Shown piece by piece: positions 1 through 5,875 of a stretch of DNA of 7,232 bases. The DNA is from Armatimonadota bacterium. GTDB lineage: Bacteria; Armatimonadota; Fimbriimonadia; Fimbriimonadales; ATM1. The notes under the pieces were generated by a model, which worked only from the letters and a program-made list of their open reading frames with translations, did no database searches and was not told the origin of the DNA. How positions within the stretch are numbered: position 1 is the stretch's first letter; the number at the start of each line of letters is the position of its first letter. The DNA lies in assembly GCA_013816225.1 (NCBI GenBank), contig JACDEQ010000104.1, forward strand, positions 1-7,232, read 5' to 3'. The position numbers were made by a program, and so were the translations under genes.

Positions 1-1
1 G

Positions 2-166
2 ATCGGCACTGTGTCGAGTGGCGTCTTTTCGCCGATGCTGGATGCCGGGATCGCGTTCGCATTCCTGGGCAAGGAGCACGCGGCGCTAAACCAGCCTTGT
101 GATGTGATGGTTAGGGACAAACCCCAGCCTGCAACCGTCGTTTCAAAGAGGTTCCTTAAAGGATGA
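2..166 (+). CDS. gcvT: GcvT-family aminomethyltransferase, C-terminal end only (partial)
   Basis: The first frame that is open from base 2 encodes 54 residues and ends in TGA at 164-166. It contains a stretch reading GTVSSGVFSPMLDAGIAFAF, then a VMVRDK segment and an ATVVSKRFLKG end. This is the pattern of the C-terminal barrel domain of glycine cleavage T protein: G-x-V-[TS]-S-G-x-x-S-P, then a 'V-x-[VI]-R-x-K' strand and a final 'PxFxK'-like tail. T protein transfers the aminomethyl carbon from the lipoylated H protein to tetrahydrofolate, releasing ammonia. The folate-binding part lies outside the window, so a YgfZ-like or other folate-binding paralogue cannot be excluded. The stop codon overlaps the start of the next gene as ATGA, which implies co-transcription and translational coupling. 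Confidence 0.72.
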   Translation: MGTVSSGVFSPMLDAGIAFAFLGKEHAALNQPCDVMVRDKPQPATVVSKRFLKG

Positions 167-573
167 AGTCGCTCGTAGCTCGATTGTTGTTGCTCGCCTT
201 ATTTCCGTTTCTGATAGCAGGGTGCGTCCCGGAGGCCCCTGCGCCCGAGGCGCCGGCAGCGGATATACCCGTTGGCTTCGTCAACCGGGTCTGGAAGGTC
301 AAGGATTCTTCGGCCGTGGAGCCGGGGACCCTGTACGTCTTTTTGTCGGACGGCTCGCTTATCATCACCTCCCCGAAAGGCAAACCCGATCTGCGCACAT
401 GGAAGTACGACGGCGAGGTGTTCACAATAGTCGAGGAGTCCGTTCCCCACAAAGTGGACATCCTCGACATTTCGAGTGCGGAGTTCCGGATTCGGAGCAA
501 AAATCCGGGCGAACCGGTGGAAATACTCTTGACTCCCGCCGAGACGCCCGCCCTCCCTGACACAAAGAAATAG
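163..573 (+). CDS. Small exported lipoprotein, possibly lipocalin/META-like fold, function unknown
   Basis: A 136-residue protein with a clear lipoprotein signal. It has K2 and R7, a Leu-rich core, and the lipobox I18-A19-G20-C21, so Cys21 should be lipidated and the protein membrane-anchored. Residues 22-34 are a Pro/Ala/Glu-rich linker. The rest reads as alternating beta strands with repeated hydrophobic/polar patterns (for example GTLYVFLSDGSLII near 55-68 and a WKY at about 80). This resembles small lipocalin- or META-like barrels, but I cannot assign a family. The ATG at 163 overlaps the TGA of the upstream GcvT-family gene. An AGAGG at 147-151 sits 11 bases upstream, inside that gene, so translation is probably coupled. 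A long open frame on the opposite strand here is a shadow: the signal peptide, lipobox and coupling all favour this strand. Confidence 0.85.
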   Translation: MKSLVARLLLLALFPFLIAGCVPEAPAPEAPAADIPVGFVNRVWKVKDSSAVEPGTLYVFLSDGSLIITSPKGKPDLRTWKYDGEVFTIVEESVPHKVDILDISSAEFRIRSKNPGEPVEILLTPAETPALPDTKK

Positions 574-598
574 AGGCTCTTGCCGTTCCGAGAGAATT

Positions 599-635
599 CA
601 CTTTTCGCGACTCGAAAAGACAAGTCGCTAAAGTG
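599..635 (+). other. Overlapping alternative hairpins downstream of the lipoprotein gene
   Basis: Two mutually exclusive stems can form here. One is a perfect 7-bp stem, CTTTTCG (601-607) with CGAAAAG (613-619), around a 5-base loop. The other is a longer broken stem: CACTTT (599-604) with AAAGTG (630-635), plus GCGACT (607-612) with AGTCGC (623-628). Neither is followed by a T tract, so this is not a standard intrinsic terminator. It could be a 3'-end processing or stability element of the gcvT-lipoprotein transcript. Confidence 0.3.
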
Positions 636-785
636 AGAGGAGTGAACTTTCGTCCAGCCCCGCTCCAGCAAAATTCGTCTTAGTCTCCGGTTGCCCGGTG
701 ACTGCGGCTACTGTTTGCGTGGAGTACGGCCTTTCGGTCGTCTCGGTTCAGCAGAAACCTCTGTGAATATAGTATCAGATAAATG

Positions 786-815
786 GCCCATATGCAAGGG
801 CAAAAGGGCTTTTTT
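786..815 (+). terminator. Candidate intrinsic terminator for the gcvT-lipoprotein unit
   Basis: GCCC at 786-789 can pair with GGGC at 806-809. Six T residues follow immediately (810-815), and G785 with T810 adds a wobble pair. The stem is short and the loop is 16 bases, so this is a weak terminator by standard rules. It acts in the right direction for the plus-strand unit and lies in the convergent gap where a terminator is expected. Confidence 0.35.
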
Positions 816-892
816 AGGTTCCTTAGCTACTATCAAGTGCCTTCGACAACATGTCCACAACTTATTCACGCTGCGACACTGAGTCAGCGTAG

Positions 893-1681
893 TCACCGTG
901 TTGCTTCAAGTCCTTCGAACGATACGTACCAGCGGCCATCCTTGATCAGCGCGATGTCTCTCGTGTCGATCCAGCGCGGGCCATCCTTGATCTTGAGGGC
1001 TGCCAGCGGGATGACGACAAGCTCGCCATCCTGCGTGAAGCTGGCAGTTCCCAGGCGCTGGTTCGTCGTGAGCTCCAATCCTCGCGCTTGGCAGTATCCG
1101 ACGAGATCGACAAGCCGTTCGCCCCTGGGGCCTGTCACCGAACCCACGGGCGTGCCATTTATGTTGATGTTCTGAGCCGATTGAGCCTGCAACCCCCGGC
1201 ACCTGGCCAGCGTTCGTCGGGCGATCCCTTCGCAAATGATCTTGTCATCCTCGTGAGTTTGCTCCGAGGGGCGAGAGCGAACGTACGAAATCGACGACAC
1301 CACCACGACGGTTCCGTCAACGACCTGAATGTCGCACCCCGAGCCGCTTCCTGAAACGGCGCGCGCATTGGTTCCAACCGGCAGAGAGCTGAATGCATTT
1401 CCTGAAGAGGGCGTTCGGAGATTTGGCATCATGCTGATCCAAAGTCCTTCCGCGCCGTCCCCCGTCGCCAATCTATAGGCTGATAAAGAGAGCCGGTTGC
1501 CGTTTTCGCGAGTGGCGCTCACGATGTGCAGAAAGTGGGTTGCCTCGTTCTCACCGTGCCTGCCCGCGTAGCGAAAGGCCGTGTCCGAAGTTGCCTCGTC
1601 CCGAGCTATTGCACCAACGGCGTCGTATAGCTCATCACCCATCGCAAGGAGTGTGAGGAATAGCGGTATCAAGAGTTTCAT
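893..1681 (-). CDS. Secreted protein with C-terminal copper amine oxidase N-like (stalk-type) domain, function unknown
   Basis: Read from ATG at 1681, this encodes 262 residues. That start is preferred over the longer open frame because GGAGG lies at 1686-1690, four bases upstream, and because the protein then begins with a clean signal peptide (K2, hydrophobic core 3-13, likely cleavage near AMG 13-15). The frame upstream of it codes for an unlikely Cys/Arg-rich tail inside the neighbouring gene. The middle part is Gly/Ser-rich and has Cys at 116, 150, 161 and 197, which may form disulphides outside the cytoplasm. Residues about 190-260, with 'GELVVIPLAALKIKDGPRW' and then 'ALIKDGRWYVSFEGLEA', resemble the strand pattern of the copper amine oxidase N-terminal-like domain used as a cell-surface stalk. 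That match is by eye and tentative. The gene starts 11 bases after the stop of the transglutaminase-like gene, so the two form an operon and may act together at the cell surface. Confidence 0.75.
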   Translation of the reverse strand: MKLLIPLFLTLLAMGDELYDAVGAIARDEATSDTAFRYAGRHGENEATHFLHIVSATRENGNRLSLSAYRLATGDGAEGLWISMMPNLRTPSSGNAFSSLPVGTNARAVSGSGSGCDIQVVDGTVVVVSSISYVRSRPSEQTHEDDKIICEGIARRTLARCRGLQAQSAQNININGTPVGSVTGPRGERLVDLVGYCQARGLELTTNQRLGTASFTQDGELVVIPLAALKIKDGPRWIDTRDIALIKDGRWYVSFEGLEATR

Positions 1682-1685
1682 AGGG

Positions 1686-1690
1686 CCTCC
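1686..1690 (-). promoter_or_regulatory. Ribosome binding site that fixes the start at 1681
   Basis: The minus strand reads GGAGG-CCCT-ATG. This strong Shine-Dalgarno core sits between the stop of the upstream frame (1693-1695) and the ATG at 1681. It supports the 262-residue start over the ATG at 1876 that would give 327 residues. Confidence 0.65.
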
Positions 1691-1692
1691 AT

Positions 1693-2196
1693 TCATGGCA
1701 CCATATCCACGTAGCCCGTTAGGTTCACGATTCCCGTCACCAGCGCAACAGGTTCGCCAAAAACAGGGTAAGGCAAAAGTGCGTAGCACTTTGCAAGTCC
1801 CACGTAATAAGAATACTCGAACAGATACCAATATGTCCCCGGTGCATCGGTCTGCCAATATGCGGCATGGGCCCAATTGACTGGGTTCTGTTGGTAGACG
1901 GCACCAGACGTGTCGTAATAATGCGCTGTGGCGGCGTCGAACGCTGCAAAGGACGGATTCACTGCAACTTGGTGGTTGTTGAACAAGAAAAAGGAATAAT
2001 CAGCCCAGTCGCTTGGATTCCCGCCGATTCCGCAGACGAGATGAGTTCGAAAACCAGGATAATCAATTGCGTACGGCCAGCCGCTGAAGAGCTTAAGTGC
2101 ACTCGATTCTATGCCAAGGGCCCGCCAAACAATAGCTAAGTAACTGTGAGACATCCTGGCAATCCACTTTGACCGGGAAAGAACTTTGCCTGTCAT
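1693..2196 (-). CDS. Transglutaminase-like cysteine peptidase homologue, C-terminal piece (His and Asp) after a frameshift
   Basis: This frame is the continuation of the gene that starts at 2923; it is not an independent protein. The ATG at 2196 has no ribosome binding site and an in-frame TGA lies just upstream, at about 2211. The piece holds FNNHQVAVN with H75 (codon 1972-1974) and FDAAT with D87 (codon 1936-1938). Together these fit the His and Asp of a transglutaminase-type Cys-His-Asp triad, while the matching Cys is in the other frame. The region before His ('GWPYAIDYPGFRTHLV', then W64 and Y67) also fits the spacing between Cys and His in this superfamily. The C-terminal third is aromatic-rich (Tyr/Trp) and ends GYVDMVP. 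If one base is removed near 2118-2123, the joined protein has about 409 residues. Confidence 0.6.
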   Translation of the reverse strand: MTGKVLSRSKWIARMSHSYLAIVWRALGIESSALKLFSGWPYAIDYPGFRTHLVCGIGGNPSDWADYSFFLFNNHQVAVNPSFAAFDAATAHYYDTSGAVYQQNPVNWAHAAYWQTDAPGTYWYLFEYSYYVGLAKCYALLPYPVFGEPVALVTGIVNLTGYVDMVP

Positions 2197-2923
2197 AAAA
2201 GAAGGCCTTCAGGCGGTACTTTTGGTTAAAGACCAGTGCCGAAGTGGGCGGCAATTGAACCACATAGTGATACACTGCGGCGTCGTACTCAAAGTATCCA
2301 TTGAACAATCCGAATGTCGTGGTCACGCGACAATTCATCTGGCCCGTCTGCCCAAGCGCCCAAGCGCAAGCGTCGTCCAAGACGTTCGTCCAAACGGGAT
2401 TCTGAATGCCAATCGGAGAAGCCTCAGTCAAATAGACCGTTTGGCCGAGCGAGCCGGAGAGGCCGGTGGCGCCGATTAGGGTGAATGGTATCGTTAGCGA
2501 TCCTTTGGCAACGTAATTGGGCAGGCCCGTGATCGTCAGCGTGCTTTCAGCTTCACCCCCCGCCGGAAAGTTCAGCACGGTGGGAGACGCGCTAACTCCA
2601 AGGTTGTTGCTGCCGAGGGCAGTTGTATACGTTCCCGACGAAACTGTCAGCGTTGCGCTGTGCGCGCCCATCGGATTCTGGAATCGGACCCGCACTTGGC
2701 GGGAGCCGCCCCTTGGCCAAACGACCGCCGGAGCGCCGGGCTGATTAACAGTAAACTCTATCGCCGGATAAGCGGCGGGATGTATCGCGGCGTCCGTCAA
2801 TGGCGCAGATTGAAGATAGTCCGTGAGGACGACCACGTACGGCGGAGTTTGCCCACCCATCATTACGGCGCACGCCAGGAAGCTGACGACACAGGCTGAA
2901 ATTCGAGGGGCAATCGCGCTCAT
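2093..2923 (-). CDS. Secreted transglutaminase-like protein, N-terminal piece with signal peptide, Ig-like region and catalytic Cys (frameshifted)
   Basis: This frame has 276 residues up to a premature TAA. Residues 1-25 look like a Sec signal peptide (R7, hydrophobic core about 10-22, possible cleavage near GGQ). Residues about 60-165 are strand-rich with Gly/Thr/Ser turns, like an Ig-type or CARDB-type beta domain. From about 177 (PVWTNVLDDACAWALG) the transglutaminase-like part begins. C255 in KVDCQDVSQLLSY is the expected nucleophile: the family has Cys followed by a helix ending 'L-x-A-L-G-I'. Here the last nine residues (GPWHRIECT) break that pattern. Removing one base from GGGCCC at 2118-2123 gives SYCLAALGIESSAL and continues into the His/Asp piece. 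The superfamily includes peptidases and amide cross-linkers acting on proteins or cell wall; the substrate is unknown. A candidate promoter lies just upstream. The ribosome site is weak (CTGGA next to the ATG). Confidence 0.7.
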   Translation of the reverse strand: MSAIAPRISACVVSFLACAVMMGGQTPPYVVVLTDYLQSAPLTDAAIHPAAYPAIEFTVNQPGAPAVVWPRGGSRQVRVRFQNPMGAHSATLTVSSGTYTTALGSNNLGVSASPTVLNFPAGGEAESTLTITGLPNYVAKGSLTIPFTLIGATGLSGSLGQTVYLTEASPIGIQNPVWTNVLDDACAWALGQTGQMNCRVTTTFGLFNGYFEYDAAVYHYVVQLPPTSALVFNQKYRLKAFFYDRQSSFPVKVDCQDVSQLLSYCLAGPWHRIECT

Positions 2924-2941
2924 TCCAGTTCACCCACAATC

Positions 2942-2970
2942 ACTATACGCGAAATCTGATACTTACGCAA
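2942..2970 (-). promoter_or_regulatory. Candidate sigma-70-type promoter of the transglutaminase-like/stalk unit
   Basis: On the minus strand, TTGCGT (2970-2965) and TATAGT (2947-2942) are separated by exactly 17 bases. The -10 matches the consensus at 5 of 6 positions and the -35 at 3 of 6. The implied transcript would start about 12 bases before the ATG at 2923. The promoter sits in the 178-base gap after metK, so this unit is probably transcribed independently of metK. Confidence 0.4.
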
Positions 2971-3101
2971 GATCAAATGCGCACATTCGATCCGATTTCG
3001 TTTCCCCATCGATCTGAGATTGTAGAGCAATCGTTAAACTCGAGGCATAGAGAATGGAGTGATGAAACTGCTGGGTGACCGGCGACCTGCTTGTGGCAGC
3101 A

Positions 3102-4244
3102 CTACTTCAATCGCTCGGCGGCGTCGGTCTTTTCCCACGGGAAGTCCGGGTTGCCGAAGTGGCCGTTCTTGGCCGTCGGCTTGTAGCGCATGCCGGGTGC
3201 GCGCAAGCCCAGGTGCTCGGCAATGCCGCGCGGGCTAAACGGGAACTCTGCCTTGACCCGGCACTCGATCTCTTCTTCGGAGATCGTCTCGGTTCCGAAA
3301 GTGTCGACGACAACCTGAACCGGTTCCGCGACGCCGATCGCGTAGGCGAGGCTCACCTGCGCCCGCTTTGCGAGCCCCGCGGCGACGATGCACTTCGCCA
3401 CGTGGCGCGCCATGTAGGCTGCGCTGCGGTCGACCTTTGTTGGGTCTTTGCCGCTGAACGCGCCACCCCCATGCGGGCAAAAGCCACCATAGGTATCCAC
3501 GATGATCTTCCGGCCCGTGAGGCCGCTATCGGCTTCGGGCCCACCGAGGGTGAACTTCCCGGTCGGGTTGATATGGTATTTTATGTCCGGCGCGACGTCC
3601 ACGACGTCGAGATACTTCTCCAGAACCGGCTGGATAATGTGTTCCTGAACCCGCTCTCTAACTTCGTCGTGGCTCAGGTGCTCGTCGTGCTGGCACGAGC
3701 AGACGACCGTTTCGATCACCTTCGGCCGGCCGTTCTCGTATCCGACGGTCACCTGGGCCTTGGCATCCGGCCTCAGGCCCAAAGAGTTCTTCGTGCGCTT
3801 GATATCGGCTTGGTGACGCATCATTGCGTGAGCCATGGCGAGCGGCATCGGCATCATTTCCGGCGTTTCGTCGGTGGCGTATCCGAACATCATGCCCTGG
3901 TCGCCGGCGCCGCCGGTGTCTACTCCCTGAGCGATATCGGGCGACTGCTTGTTCAGGGCCACCAGCACTCCGCAAGTACGCCCGTCCATGCCGTAATAGA
4001 TGTCGTTGTAGCCGACTTCCAAAATCGTGTCGCGCACCACGTCGCCTATCTCGACGTAGACCTCGGTCTTAACCTCGCCAGTGATGACGGCAAATCCCTT
4101 CCCCAACAGAGTCTCTACGGCCGCGCGGCTGGAAGGATCGCCGGCGAGGCACTCGTCGAGAATAGCGTCGGAAATCTGATCGGCGAGCTTGTCGGGGTGG
4201 CCCTCGCTAACGCTCTCGCTCGTGAACAAATGAAGGTGCGACAT
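3102..4244 (-). CDS. metK: S-adenosylmethionine synthetase (methionine adenosyltransferase)
   Basis: This cytoplasmic enzyme makes S-adenosylmethionine from methionine and ATP, releasing phosphate and pyrophosphate. The 380-residue protein is full length for bacterial MetK. It starts MSHLHLFTSESVSEGHPDK, with the ATP-binding GHPDK at 15-19. It also has the signature GAGDQG at 112-117 (followed by FGYA), the VCSCQHDEHL segment at 181-190, and the glycine-rich loop GGGAFSGKD at 259-267 followed by PTKVDRSAAY. All conserved parts are present and no disruption is seen. The ATG at 4244 lies 18 bases after the scoB stop and has no obvious Shine-Dalgarno sequence, so translation may depend on scoB. 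The gap is too short for a SAM riboswitch. It shows no clear terminator downstream. A long plus-strand open frame over this gene is a shadow. Confidence 0.98.
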   Translation of the reverse strand: MSHLHLFTSESVSEGHPDKLADQISDAILDECLAGDPSSRAAVETLLGKGFAVITGEVKTEVYVEIGDVVRDTILEVGYNDIYYGMDGRTCGVLVALNKQSPDIAQGVDTGGAGDQGMMFGYATDETPEMMPMPLAMAHAMMRHQADIKRTKNSLGLRPDAKAQVTVGYENGRPKVIETVVCSCQHDEHLSHDEVRERVQEHIIQPVLEKYLDVVDVAPDIKYHINPTGKFTLGGPEADSGLTGRKIIVDTYGGFCPHGGGAFSGKDPTKVDRSAAYMARHVAKCIVAAGLAKRAQVSLAYAIGVAEPVQVVVDTFGTETISEEEIECRVKAEFPFSPRGIAEHLGLRAPGMRYKPTAKNGHFGNPDFPWEKTDAAERLK

Positions 4245-4262
4245 TTTGCACGATTTTACCGC

Positions 4263-4934
4263 TTACAGGCTCATCGTTTTCAGGTTCGGCGAGACTTCGA
4301 ACGGGGCAGTGGACCCTCTTAGCTCCTCGACCGTAACGTCGGGGTGGTGTTCGGTTAGGACGAGCCCACTTTCCGGCTTGACGTCGAACACGGCTTTCTC
4401 CGTAATGATCCGATTCACAACCTTCTTGCCCGTGAGCGGAAGTCCGCATTCCGGGAGGATTTTCGGCGAGCCGTCCTTGGCTGTGTGCGTTTGGATCACG
4501 ACGACATACTTCGCGCTCGCTACGAGGTCCATCGCACCACCCATTCCCTTGACCATCTTGCCGGGGATCATGTAGTTGGCCAGGTCGCCGTTGACGCTCA
4601 CCTCCATTCCGCCCAAGATCGAAAGGTCGATGTGGCCTCCGCGAATCATCGCGAAGCTGTCGGCGCTGCTGAAAAAGCTCGCCCCGGGAACGGTGGTGAC
4701 GGTCTGCTTGCCTGCGTTGATAAGGTCGGCATCGACCTCGGCTTCCGTGGGAAAAGGGCCGATCCCGAGCAGCCCATTTTCGGACTGGAGAACGATGTCC
4801 ATGCCTTCCGGGATGTAGTTGGCGATGAGCGTCGGCATCCCGATTCCCAAGTTCACGTACATGCCGTCTTTCAGCTCCTGCGCCGCGCGCCTCACTATTA
4901 TCTCTCGAGCGTCCATCGCAAGGGAGGTTACCAC
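4263..4934 (-). CDS. scoB: 3-oxoacid CoA-transferase beta subunit (succinyl-CoA:acetoacetate CoA-transferase type)
   Basis: The protein has 223 residues and is a close match in layout to ScoB-type beta subunits. It has VNLGIGMPT at 27-35, the catalytic motif SENGLLG at 51-57 with E52 as the glutamate that forms the enzyme-CoA thioester, a GGHIDLSILGG segment, and MIPGKMVKGMGGAMDL. With an alpha subunit it moves CoA between succinyl-CoA and acetoacetate or related 3-oxoacids. The start is probably GTG at 4934, with GGAAG at 4942-4946 seven bases upstream. An ATG at 4916 (MDAREIIVRRA) fits the usual family start better in length but has no ribosome site, so six residues are in doubt. Unusually, no alpha-subunit gene is adjacent: the upstream side is a divergent prenyltransferase gene. 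metK follows 18 bases downstream, so the two probably share a transcript. Confidence 0.95.
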   Translation of the reverse strand: MVTSLAMDAREIIVRRAAQELKDGMYVNLGIGMPTLIANYIPEGMDIVLQSENGLLGIGPFPTEAEVDADLINAGKQTVTTVPGASFFSSADSFAMIRGGHIDLSILGGMEVSVNGDLANYMIPGKMVKGMGGAMDLVASAKYVVVIQTHTAKDGSPKILPECGLPLTGKKVVNRIITEKAVFDVKPESGLVLTEHHPDVTVEELRGSTAPFEVSPNLKTMSL

Positions 4935-4944
4935 TTCGGCACTT

Positions 4945-4971
4945 CCGACTTGTCCGACTTGTCCGACTTGT
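4945..4971. repeat. Three perfect tandem copies of a 9-bp unit in the divergent scoB/ubiA promoter region
   Basis: The unit CCGACTTGT occurs at 4945-4953, 4954-4962 and 4963-4971, followed by a partial CC. The whole intergenic gap is only 62 bases, so the repeat fills nearly half of it and lies next to both starts. On the scoB side it would fall in the leader or promoter; on the ubiA side it overlaps where a -35 would be. It could be a spreading intergenic repeat family or a set of binding sites. Confidence 0.9.
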
Positions 4972-4996
4972 CCAACGACGAAGTATCATTCTCCTG

Positions 4997-5875
4997 ATGA
5001 GCGCTGCAAGCGGTACTAACGCCGCCCGCGTCTACCTCGAAATGATCAAGATCGAGCACTCGATCTTCGCGCTTCCCTTCGCCATGGTCGGCATGATGTA
5101 CGCGAGCGGCGACGGGTGGCCGGGTTGGCGCGTTTTCCTGCTCATTCTTCTGGCGATGGTCAGCGCGCGGAGCGCGGCGATGGCCTTCAACCGAATCGCC
5201 GACGCGAAAATCGACGCTGAGAACCCCCGCACGGCGACCCGGGCAATTCCAGCGGGGCTTCTGAAGCGCAGCCAGGCCCTCCGGTTCCTCGTCGTTTCGT
5301 GCGCGGTCTTCTTTGTGGCCGCGGGGCTGCTGAACCGCCTGACCCTCATCCTGGCGCCCCTTCTGCTGGCAGTCTTGATGTTCTATACCTACACCAAACG
5401 CTTCACCGCTCTCTGCCACCTCTTTGTCGGGCTATCTCTGGGCCTCGCTCCCGCAGGGGCGTGGGTGGCGGTGACCGGCGAGTTCAGCTGGACGCCTCTA
5501 TTCTGGATTCTCGCAGTCATGTTTTGGACTGGCGGCTTCGATGTCCTCTATGCCTTGCAGGACGAGGAATTCGACCACGTGCACGGCGTGCACAGCATCC
5601 CGGTTTCCCTCGGACGGGCGAACGCGATCATCGTCTCGCGCCTCTTCCACCTCCTCGCCGTTCTGTTCCTGGCCGCCGCAGGAGTGGTGGTTGGCGCGGG
5701 CATCGCCTACTTCCTCGGGGTACTGTTCGCGGCAGCGCTGCTCACCTACGAGCAGTCGCTGGTATCGGCGAACGACATTTCAAAGCTCAACTTCGCGTTC
5801 TTCACTCTGAACGGCTACGTGTCCCTCGGTTTCTTCTTATTTGCATTAGCAGATGCTCTCCTTCGGCTCGCGTAA
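4997..5875 (+). CDS. ubiA: UbiA-family prenyltransferase (4-hydroxybenzoate polyprenyltransferase-like, probably quinone biosynthesis)
   Basis: A 292-residue integral membrane protein with about eight or nine hydrophobic segments. Two Asp-rich motifs of the superfamily are present: N65-R-I-A-D69-A-K-I-D73, followed by ENPRTATR, and a second one at D182-V-L-Y-A-L-Q-D189-E-E-F-D193. These bind the polyprenyl diphosphate through magnesium, and the enzyme then prenylates an aromatic ring in the membrane. The N-terminus (RVYLEMIKIEHSIFALPFAM) and the HSIPVSLG segment near 199-206 are typical of the UbiA-like group found in bacteria without ubiquinone. There it is often linked to menaquinone made by the futalosine route (MqnP). 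The exact substrate is inferred, since no other quinone genes are in the window. ATG 4997 has no convincing ribosome site, and a -10-like TATCAT ends seven bases upstream, so the message may be leaderless. Divergent from scoB. Confidence 0.92.
   Translation: MSAASGTNAARVYLEMIKIEHSIFALPFAMVGMMYASGDGWPGWRVFLLILLAMVSARSAAMAFNRIADAKIDAENPRTATRAIPAGLLKRSQALRFLVVSCAVFFVAAGLLNRLTLILAPLLLAVLMFYTYTKRFTALCHLFVGLSLGLAPAGAWVAVTGEFSWTPLFWILAVMFWTGGFDVLYALQDEEFDHVHGVHSIPVSLGRANAIIVSRLFHLLAVLFLAAAGVVVGAGIAYFLGVLFAAALLTYEQSLVSANDISKLNFAFFTLNGYVSLGFFLFALADALLRLA

Larger units (their letters stand above)
574..892. other. Non-coding region between convergent transcription units
   Basis: This stretch lies between the end of the lipoprotein gene on the plus strand and the end of the stalk-domain gene on the minus strand. 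Short open frames here have no start signals or recognisable motifs. I see hairpin-forming sequence at 599-635, a candidate terminator at 786-815, and a 6-bp inverted repeat (ACGCTG at 868-873, CAGCGT at 885-890) only a few bases past the minus-strand stop. That inverted repeat lacks a T tract in either direction. No tRNA-like cloverleaf was found. Confidence 0.6.

Noticed and set aside
156..671. 171-codon open frame on the minus strand over the lipoprotein gene
   Set aside because: It has no recognisable domain or start signal, and the plus-strand frame has a signal peptide, lipobox and ATGA coupling.
718..760. Possible tRNA-like or small RNA folding around the ACGGCC...GGTCGT pair
   Set aside because: Only a short imperfect stem forms. 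No acceptor, T-arm or anticodon arrangement is present.
851..870. DnaA-box-like sequences near 851-870 and at 6020-6028 (TTATCCACG on the minus strand)
   Set aside because: They are isolated near-matches far apart, with no AT-rich unwinding region or dnaA/dnaN neighbours, so no origin is supported.
1682..1876. N-terminal extension of the stalk-domain protein to ATG 1876
   Set aside because: It lies inside the upstream gene's coding region, gives a Cys/Arg-rich sequence, and would bury the signal peptide that starts at 1681 with its own GGAGG.
2093..2211. Programmed frameshift in the transglutaminase-like gene
   Set aside because: No slippery heptamer or stop-slip pattern is seen at the overlap. 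A one-base indel in GGGCCC is simpler.
3061..3101. Terminator after metK on the minus strand
   Set aside because: Only a 4-bp stem (CTGC/GCAG) is visible and there is no T tract.
3075..4322. 415-codon plus-strand open frame across metK
   Set aside because: It is the complement of a complete, motif-verified metK. High GC keeps the opposite frame open.
4945..4971. CRISPR-like repeat
   Set aside because: The units are 9 bp and directly adjacent, with no spacers and no cas genes.
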